A stretch of DNA of 11,547 nt from positions 1 to 11,547 of the forward strand of contig USCJ01000033.1 of NCBI GenBank assembly GCA_900553215.1, in the 5' to 3' direction. Made by a program: the position numbers and the translations under genes. Of this stretch, positions 6,790 through 11,547 are shown one piece after another; positions within the stretch are counted from its first letter, which is position 1; every line of letters begins with the position of its first letter. The stretch is from an uncultured Collinsella sp. (GTDB lineage: Bacteria > Actinomycetota > Coriobacteriia > Coriobacteriales > Coriobacteriaceae). Under the pieces are notes generated by a model. It had not been told where the DNA came from. It saw nothing but the letters and a program-made list of their open reading frames with translations, and searched no databases.

Positions 6790-8475
6790 CTACTCGGCCT
6801 CTTCGGTATCCTTCGCATCGTCGGGCTCAACGGACTCGACGGGCACCGAGGTCACGTTGTCCTCGACCGAATCGACGATGTCGCGCACATGGGCCAGGAA
6901 GGCCGTGCGCTCGGGGGCGGTCATAACGCGGACGCGAGCCAGAATGAGCTCGTCGAGCACGCGCATGCCCAGCACCTCGACAGGGGCCTTGTCGTCCGTC
7001 AGGATGCAGCTTCCGCCCTCATAGGGCGTGAGCTTGGAGTAGACCGTGCGCATCATATCGGCATAGTCGCTGTCCTTGAGCTTTGCGATGCTGCACAGGA
7101 ACGTCTCCTCCCAGTCATCCGCGTTCGTGCAGAAGACCTCGGTATTCGTGTTGCCCCTCACCGGCGCGGTGACGGTGTGCTGGAAGACACTCGCCATCGT
7201 GTCGCAGAGGTATTCGTTGATCGAGCCGTCCTCCGCGGACGTCATGTTGAGGTTCACGACCATCACGCCGTTCGGCTTCAAATGAGAGCGCACTTCATTG
7301 AAAAACTCGACGCTCGAGAGCTGGAACGGGATGGTGATATCCTGATAGGCGTCCACCATGATGACGTCAAACTTCTCCTTCGACGCGGCAAGGTACGCGC
7401 GCCCGTCCTCGACCGCGACGGTCACGCTGCCTGGAAGTCCGAAGTAGTCCGTCGCGATGCCGGCAATTTTTTTGTCGATCTCCGCGCCCTGCACACTCGC
7501 GCCGGGGAAATAGCGCGTGCAGTAGCTCGCGTACGTGCCAGAGCCCATGCCGAGGATCATCACGCTGCGGTTTTCGTTGTCCGTGCCGTCCATGCCCGCC
7601 ATGCAGGGCGCGGCGAGCGCGTAGTCATAGTACATGCCCGTCAGCGCGTCGCCCTTGACCTGCACGCTCTGCACACCGAAGAGCACGTTCGTCGAGAGCG
7701 TCGTGCGCTTCGCGTCGTCCTGCACCTGCAAATAGTTGTAGATGGACTCGTCCTCAAGCGTGATGTCGCTCTGCCAGAAGGCGAAGCTGTAAGACGGCAG
7801 GGCAAAGCACAGTCCAGCGATCAAAAGGACGGAGACGATCCCCGGCACACTCTTTTTCTTCTCGAACACGAAGTACGCGATGCCGATGGCCGCGAGCACA
7901 CCGGAGAAGATCAAAAACGTTGCCGCCGTGCCGGCGGCGGGGATCGTCACAAACGTCGGCACGAAGGTTCCGATGATGCTGCCGATGGTGTTGAGCGCGT
8001 TGAGCCTGCCCACGGTCTTGCCTGTGTCGTCGAGATTGTCGACCGTGAAGCGCGTGAGCGACGGCGTGACGGTGCCGAGCAGCACGCACGGGAACGCGAA
8101 GATCACAAGGCACGCCGCGAGCGCCGCCCAGACGAGGAAGTTTTTCGTCACAAAAAGCGCCAGCAGCAGCGAGATGCCCGCGATCAGGTACCGTCCCACA
8201 AACGGGATGAGCGCGATCCAGATGGCCGCGATGATGAGGCGGCGGTAGAGCTTATCGGGCGTCGCGCTCCTGTCGGCGAGCTTGCCGCCCCAGACGTTGC
8301 CGATGGCCATCGCGATCATAATGACGCCGATGATAACGGTCCACACGATCTGCGACGAGCTGAAGTACGGGGCCATGAGCCTGCTCGCACCGAGCTCGAC
8401 CGCCATGACGGACATACCGGCAAAAAATTCGGTCAGGTATAAAAAGTATTTGCTGCGGATGAGTTTATTTTCCAT
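6790..8475 (-). CDS. Fused integral-membrane/spermidine-synthase-like protein, C-terminal tail possibly foreign
   Basis: A 561-residue protein. I chose the ATG at 8475 because AGGGAGG sits 6 bases upstream; the longer frame adds 43 residues with no such site and would cross the promoter. Residues 10-235 hold about seven or eight hydrophobic segments, as in the membrane half of 'fused MFS/spermidine synthase' proteins. Residues about 240-500 are a Rossmann methyltransferase-like spermidine-synthase domain: MILGMGSGTYA (306-316, SAM/dcSAM loop), GAEIDKKI (330-337, acidic ribose-binding residue), VEDGRAYL (355-362) and DVIMVDAY (370-377), then ILTDDKAPVE near the end of the domain. Actual polyamine activity is unproven in such fusions. 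Normal family members end soon after this last motif. Here about 50 more residues follow (LARVRVMTAPERTAFLAHV... then acidic), which look like another protein's C-terminus. The gene diverges from spoIIID and has its own promoter. Confidence 0.85.
   Translation of the reverse strand: MENKLIRSKYFLYLTEFFAGMSVMAVELGASRLMAPYFSSSQIVWTVIIGVIMIAMAIGNVWGGKLADRSATPDKLYRRLIIAAIWIALIPFVGRYLIAGISLLLALFVTKNFLVWAALAACLVIFAFPCVLLGTVTPSLTRFTVDNLDDTGKTVGRLNALNTIGSIIGTFVPTFVTIPAAGTAATFLIFSGVLAAIGIAYFVFEKKKSVPGIVSVLLIAGLCFALPSYSFAFWQSDITLEDESIYNYLQVQDDAKRTTLSTNVLFGVQSVQVKGDALTGMYYDYALAAPCMAGMDGTDNENRSVMILGMGSGTYASYCTRYFPGASVQGAEIDKKIAGIATDYFGLPGSVTVAVEDGRAYLAASKEKFDVIMVDAYQDITIPFQLSSVEFFNEVRSHLKPNGVMVVNLNMTSAEDGSINEYLCDTMASVFQHTVTAPVRGNTNTEVFCTNADDWEETFLCSIAKLKDSDYADMMRTVYSKLTPYEGGSCILTDDKAPVEVLGMRVLDELILARVRVMTAPERTAFLAHVRDIVDSVEDNVTSVPVESVEPDDAKDTEEAE
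6930..6960. other. Probable composite junction (left)
   Basis: Minus-strand coding changes character at about residue 511 of the fused protein: the spermidine-synthase domain ends in VEVLGMRVLDELI and is followed by an Ala/Arg-rich helix and an acidic tail leading straight into the aarF start 8 bases beyond. To the right lie sporulation-associated and clostridial-type genes, to the left actinobacterial-type ones. The exact base cannot be set by eye. Confidence 0.5.
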
Positions 8476-8526
8476 GCAGGACCTCCCTGTCGTTTCGTTT
8501 GTGCCGTCTTCGGTGCAGACAGAGAA

Positions 8527-8556
8527 ATTATAACATGCCTGAACCGCTTTGCACAA
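8527..8556 (-). promoter_or_regulatory. Promoter of the fused membrane/spermidine-synthase-like gene
   Basis: The minus strand carries a perfect -10 TATAAT (8532-8527) preceded after 18 bases by TTGTGC (8556-8551), a weak -35. The -10 lies about 50 bases before the ATG at 8475. The -10 supports use of that start rather than the longer frame. Confidence 0.65.
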
Positions 8557-8585
8557 CGTTTTTGCCGCGTATTCATTCCCGATGC

Positions 8586-8613
8586 GCATATTCCCTCTCT
8601 GCACGCATATAGA
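8586..8613 (+). promoter_or_regulatory. Candidate sigma-E-type promoter of spoIIID
   Basis: GCATATT (8586-8592), a 13-base spacer and CATATAGA (8606-8613) resemble the sporulation sigma-E pattern (kmATATT, about 14 bases, CATACAnT). In Bacillus, spoIIID belongs to the mother-cell sigma-E regulon, so the match fits the gene. The spacer is one base short of the usual range, so this stays a candidate. Confidence 0.42.
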
Positions 8614-8642
8614 TGGAGCAACATGAGTCAGGAGTGTGCTGC

Positions 8643-8891
8643 ATGAAGGGTAACATGGAAGAGCGCGCCTGCGCGCTGGCCGCCTACATCATCGAAAACC
8701 GCGCCACCGTGCGCGCCGCGGCAAAAAAGTTCGGCGTGAGCAAGTCCACCGTGCACAAGGACTTACAGGACCGCCTGCCGCAGTTCAACCGCAGCCTATA
8801 CTTGCAGGTCAAAGAGGTGCTGGAGGTCAACAAGGCCCAGCGTCACATCCGCGGCGGCATGGCCACGCGAAAAAAATACAAGGGATTTTGA
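8643..8891 (+). CDS. spoIIID: Sporulation transcription factor SpoIIID
   Basis: An 82-residue DNA-binding protein with the SpoIIID hallmark FGVSKSTVHKDL (30-41) as the recognition part of a helix-turn-helix, followed by DRLP (43-46), VKEVL (56-60) and the basic C-terminal RHIRGGMATRKKYK (67-80), which matches the RHLRGGEATKLKYK segment of the Bacillus protein. The start at 8643 has AGGAG 8 bases upstream and aligns with the known N-terminus; the frame extends 10 codons upstream without support, and Met5 is an alternative. SpoIIID acts in the mother cell during endospore formation, both activating and repressing genes, so its presence marks a spore-forming firmicute. It stands alone between divergent and downstream promoters. 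No strong hairpin terminator is visible after it. Confidence 0.95.
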   Translation: MKGNMEERACALAAYIIENRATVRAAAKKFGVSKSTVHKDLQDRLPQFNRSLYLQVKEVLEVNKAQRHIRGGMATRKKYKGF

Positions 8892-8929
8892 AACTTTTTT
8901 CGACTTTTTGCGTCTAACATAAGAGTGCG

Positions 8930-8975
8930 CCCTCCGCGCGGCAAAATTTCTCTTGCACAATTCCGCCGCGCAGGG
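8930..8975. repeat. Inverted repeat around the lcp -35 element
   Basis: CCCT-CC-GCGCGGC (8930-8942) and GCCGCGC-AGGG (8965-8975) are complementary over 11 pairs with a 2-base bulge, and enclose 22 bases that contain the -35 hexamer. The right arm fills most of the -35/-10 spacer. No U-tract follows on either strand, so it does not look like a terminator. A repressor operator is one reading. Confidence 0.5.
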
Positions 8976-8981
8976 TAGAAT
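8953..8981 (+). promoter_or_regulatory. Sigma-A promoter of lcp
   Basis: TTGCAC (8953-8958), a 17-base spacer and TAGAAT (8976-8981) make a good vegetative promoter 41 bases before the lcp start. The lcp-SLH pair appears to be transcribed from here. Confidence 0.75.
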
Positions 8982-9022
8982 GCATTATTGTCAACCAAAA
9001 GAAAAAAGAACGGAGCAACAAG

Positions 9023-10090
9023 ATGAGAAAACAGGACTATTACGAGCCCGACTTTGACGACGTGCCGCGCCGCAGCAAAAAGGCCAAAAAGCGCAAAAGA
9101 AAGCAGTCCGGCAGCCGCGGCGAGCGCGTCGTCGTCACGCTTCTGTCGCTTCTTTTCCTGACCGTGGCCGTCGTGGCGACGGTCAAGTACGTCGTGCGCG
9201 CGCCCGAGCCCGTCACGGACAACGAGGACCAGCAGACGCAGCAGGACGGCACGGCGGAGGACAGCGACGCCCTTCAAACCATTTCTAACGGCAAAGAGCG
9301 CAAAAAATACTGCTATACGATCCTCGCCTACGGTGTGGACAACGACGCCGGCGGCAGCGACACGAACATGCTCGTGCGCTTTGACGCGGAGAACAAGAAG
9401 ATCGACGTCGTCAGCCTGCCGCGCGACACGCTGATGAGCAACGGCCATAAGCTCAATTCTTCTTACAACAACGGCGGCACGGAAAAGCTGCGCAGCAACA
9501 TTGAAGATATGCTCGGTATTCCCGTGGACTTCTACGTCTCCGTCGACCTGAAGGGGTTCATCGCGCTCATCGACCAGATCGGCGGCGTCGACTTTGACGT
9601 GCCCGAGGACATGGACTACGACGATCCCTATCAGGATCTGCACATTCACTTCAAAAAGGGATTGCAGCATCTCAGCGGTCAGCAGTCTATGGAGGTCGTG
9701 CGCTTCCGCCACAACTCCGACAAGGATAACCCCGGCTACGGCGGGCGGCAGGATATCGGCCGCATCGGCACGCAGCAGGCGTTTTTGAAGACCGTGGCGC
9801 AGAAGCTGATGAAGCTCGAAAACGTCCCCGCGATGGCGGAAACGTTCTTAAAATATGTCAAGACCGACCTGACGCTCGGCAACCTTGTGTGGCTCGCCAA
9901 ACAGGCGCTCTCCATGGGCGGGACGGACGCCATCAGCTTTGCCACGCTCCCCGGCGACGGCGCGGGCTGGTACAATGGCAAGTCCTTCTACACGCTCTAT
10001 CCCGAGCAGGTGCTCGAGATGACGAATTCGATGCTCAACCCCTATGTCGCCGACATCACCGCAGACGAACAGAACATTTTAGTCCCGTGA
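9023..10090 (+). CDS. LytR-CpsA-Psr (LCP) family cell-wall glycopolymer ligase
   Basis: A 355-residue protein. Residues 1-35 are a strongly basic cytoplasmic head, 36-58 a single membrane helix, 60-92 an acidic linker, and about 95-265 the extracellular LCP domain. Family motifs are visible: SDTNMLVRFD (112-121, with the metal-binding Asp), VVSLPRDT (129-136, with the pyrophosphate-binding Arg and Asp), the GIPVDFYVSVDLKGF segment (165-179), GGVDFDVP (187-194), LSGQQSMEVVRFRH (217-230) and GRIGTQQAFL (246-255). LCP enzymes move undecaprenyl-linked glycopolymers such as teichoic acids or capsule onto peptidoglycan at the outer face of the membrane. CGGAG lies 7 bases before the ATG. The SLH gene follows after 44 bases with no terminator between, consistent with a cell-envelope operon. 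Which polymer it attaches cannot be told. Confidence 0.93.
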   Translation: MRKQDYYEPDFDDVPRRSKKAKKRKRKQSGSRGERVVVTLLSLLFLTVAVVATVKYVVRAPEPVTDNEDQQTQQDGTAEDSDALQTISNGKERKKYCYTILAYGVDNDAGGSDTNMLVRFDAENKKIDVVSLPRDTLMSNGHKLNSSYNNGGTEKLRSNIEDMLGIPVDFYVSVDLKGFIALIDQIGGVDFDVPEDMDYDDPYQDLHIHFKKGLQHLSGQQSMEVVRFRHNSDKDNPGYGGRQDIGRIGTQQAFLKTVAQKLMKLENVPAMAETFLKYVKTDLTLGNLVWLAKQALSMGGTDAISFATLPGDGAGWYNGKSFYTLYPEQVLEMTNSMLNPYVADITADEQNILVP

Positions 10091-10134
10091 TCCCCGTGAA
10101 ATTTTGAGAATGTGAGAAAGAGAGAGCAAACGCC

Positions 10135-11010
10135 ATGAAGTTCCGCTTTGCGCTGCTTGTCGCGGCGCTCGCGCTTGCGCTGAGCATCAGCGCCTTTGCT
10201 TACAGCGAGAAGCCCGCGCAGGACACTGCCGCTCCCGCACAGGAGGAGACGACGACAGACGACAGTGCCCCGTTTGTGCTGCTTCGCGTCTACGAGGGCC
10301 AGTTTGCCGACGTGAAAGACGGCGACTGGTTCGCCCCCTCGGTCGTCTCGGCCTATGAATACGGCGTACTCAACGGCCGCAGCGAGAGTTCCTTTGCGCC
10401 AAGCGGCAACGTGACGATCGCCGAGCTTTTGACCATCGCCGCGCGGCTGCGCGCCATCTACACGACCGGCAGCGACGCGGTCATCCCCGCCGCGAAGGAG
10501 AATGAGGCGTGGTATGCGCCGTATGTCTCGTATTTGAAGAGCCAGAATTTGCTCGACAACAGCTTTGAGGGCTTCTACCTCCTGCCCGCGTCGCGCGCGC
10601 AGATGGCGGGCATTTTCGCCTTCGCCGTGCCGGAGGAATGGTACACCGAGCCCAACGCCTCGCTCGTCACCTCGGCCTACGCGAGCCGCGACTACATCGC
10701 CGACGTGACGGACAAAACGCCCTACCGCAGCGAAATTCTGCTGATGTACCGCCGCGGGCTGCTCTCCGGCATGGACGCAAAGGGCAGCTTTTATCCCGAC
10801 CGCAGCGTCAGCCGCGCGGAGATCGCGGCGCTTCTGACGCGCGTTGTCAAACCCGAAACGCGCCTGACGCTCACGTGGACGGTCGCGCCGTATCACTCCG
10901 TGAAAAACGCGACGCTCGCGAGCCTTGTCAAAGCGCCGGCAAGCACGTCGCTCCCGACGTCTGCCAAGGACACCGCCGTCATCGACGGTTTGGTTCGCAA
11001 TATGCTCGCG
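10135..11010 (+). CDS. Secreted S-layer-homology (SLH) domain protein, 3'-truncated
   Basis: The frame begins MKFRFALLVAALALAL with a signal peptide probably cleaved after ISAFA (residue 22), then an acidic Thr/Glu linker. Three SLH domains follow: about 56-105 (FADVKDGDWFAPSV...GVLNG...FAPSGNVTIAELL), 120-165 (a degenerate copy, WYAPYVSYLKSQNLL), and 188-240 (YIADVTDKTPY...RRGLLSG...FYPDRSVSRAEIAALL). SLH domains bind pyruvylated secondary cell-wall polymers, which suits the adjacent LCP ligase. After about residue 290 the recognisable content ends; the frame stays open to the window edge but is then antisense to comM, so the true C-terminal domain is lost and the end given is approximate. 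ORF start is supported by a weak purine-rich site (AGAGAGAG) upstream. The effector domain, and so the role, is unknown. Confidence 0.85.
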
Positions 11011-11030
11011 CGCGGCGAGCACACGGGCAC
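10990..11030. other. Probable composite junction (right)
   Basis: Sense-strand SLH protein coding fades here, and on the opposite strand the comM coding fades at the same place (after SADIRARVLAAR). Two convergent genes both lacking their 3' ends at one point is what a join between unrelated sequences, or a large deletion, leaves behind. GC-rich strings such as GCGCGCGGCGAGC at the join could have served as short homology. Confidence 0.6.
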
Positions 11031-11547
11031 GAATGTCGGCAGAGTGTTCCTCACTGGCCTGACCTCGTGCGGCAAGCGCGGCGTATTCAACCGGCTGCAC
11101 AGCAACCTGCAGGTCGATTCGGTCGAGCAGCGGACCGGACAGACGGTGCAGATACTGCTGAACGGCAGCCTTGGTGCAGGTGCAGCGTTCCGTGCCGTAC
11201 CAGCCGCATTTGCAGGGATTCATCGCGGCAATGAGCTGAAACCGTGCCGGATACGTCACCTGACCGGCGACACGCGAGATGGTAACTCTGCCGTCTTCAA
11301 GCGGCTGGCGCAGGGTTTCGAGCACATCGCGGCGGAATTCCGGAAATTCATCCAGAAACAGCACACCGCGGTGCGCGAGCGTGATCTCGCCGGGGACGGG
11401 CAGCCGCCCTGCGGCACCCGAACCGCCTGCCATCGCGTTGGCCGAGGAATTATGGTGCGGTGCACGGAACGGCCGTTCGGCACGTTCGACCGCCTCCTGT
11501 CCTCTGCCGATGGCAGACCAGACACGGATAACCTCCAGCCGTTCGCT
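11011..11547 (-). CDS. comM: ComM/YifB family Mg-chelatase-like AAA+ ATPase, fragment
   Basis: The frame enters from the right window edge and yields about 178 recognisable residues of the AAA+ core: RPFRAPHH, PGEITLAHRG, the Walker B strand VLFLDEFPEF, LRQPLEDGRVTISR, AAMNPCKCGWYG with the CxCG-type cysteines, and LSGPLLDRIDLQVAVQPV, then SADIRARVLAAR, where the family normally continues to a C-terminal Mg-chelatase domain. The Walker A part lies beyond the window, and the C-terminal domain is missing at the join near 11010. The frame itself runs on to 10042, but that part is antisense to the SLH gene and should not be read as protein. ComM is a hexameric helicase that aids branch migration in natural transformation; most bacteria carry it. 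The source genome is not evident. Confidence 0.85.

Noticed and set aside
6889..8442. A 517-codon plus-strand open frame.
   Set aside because: It is antisense to the membrane/spermidine-synthase fusion and has a composition dominated by Arg, His, Asp and Ala with no family motif.
8892..8920. T-rich runs just after spoIIID as a terminator.
   Set aside because: No stable GC-rich hairpin precedes the T runs.
10042..11010. Extension of the comM frame across the SLH gene.
   Set aside because: Recognisable ComM sequence ends near 11010; the rest is the complement of clear SLH coding.
11011..11547. Extension of the SLH frame to the right window edge.
   Set aside because: The frame has no stop but is antisense to well-conserved ComM motifs, so it is unlikely to be protein.

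Overview
The window reads as gut-bacterial DNA of moderately high GC, but it does not look like one genome. Roughly 1-6945 resembles a Coriobacteriia (Collinsella/Olsenella-type) actinobacterium: transcobalamin-like DUF4430 surface proteins, an AarF/UbiB gene and a cobalamin riboswitch. Roughly 6945-11005 resembles an endospore-forming clostridium: a fused membrane/spermidine-synthase-like protein, the sporulation regulator SpoIIID, a LytR-CpsA-Psr protein and an S-layer-homology (SLH) protein. The last ~540 bases hold part of comM, whose origin I cannot place. At both joins a gene is interrupted in mid-domain or carries a foreign-looking tail, so a chimeric assembly or a recombination/insertion event is likely. 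The taxonomic placement is from recognition of gene families, not from a search.

Left part, all on the minus strand and read from right to left: aarF (5018-6781) ends in a strong intrinsic terminator (4940-4967). It is followed by a promoter, a cobalamin riboswitch (about 4761-4906) and a possible Shine-Dalgarno-sequestering element. These precede a very large surface protein (808-4669) with an N-terminal signal, four DUF4430 domains, a PQQ-like beta-propeller, an InlB B-repeat, a Lys/Ser/Asp-rich stalk and a C-terminal membrane anchor. Its reading frame is broken once, near 3229. A second DUF4430 protein (1-798, cut by the window edge) follows with its ribosome binding site next to the stop codon of the first. 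DUF4430 is the bacterial relative of the cobalamin-binding C-terminal domain of transcobalamin and intrinsic factor, so riboswitch plus protein content point to a vitamin B12 capture operon on the surface of a Gram-positive cell.

Middle part: the fused transporter-like/spermidine-synthase-like gene (6790-8475, minus) and spoIIID (8643-8891, plus) diverge from a shared 167-base promoter region. An lcp gene (9023-10090) with a good sigma-A promoter is followed by an SLH protein gene (from 10135) in the same direction. The SLH gene loses recognisable content near 11005, exactly where the comM fragment on the opposite strand also loses its own.

The most interesting system is the riboswitch-controlled DUF4430/beta-propeller operon at 1-4941.
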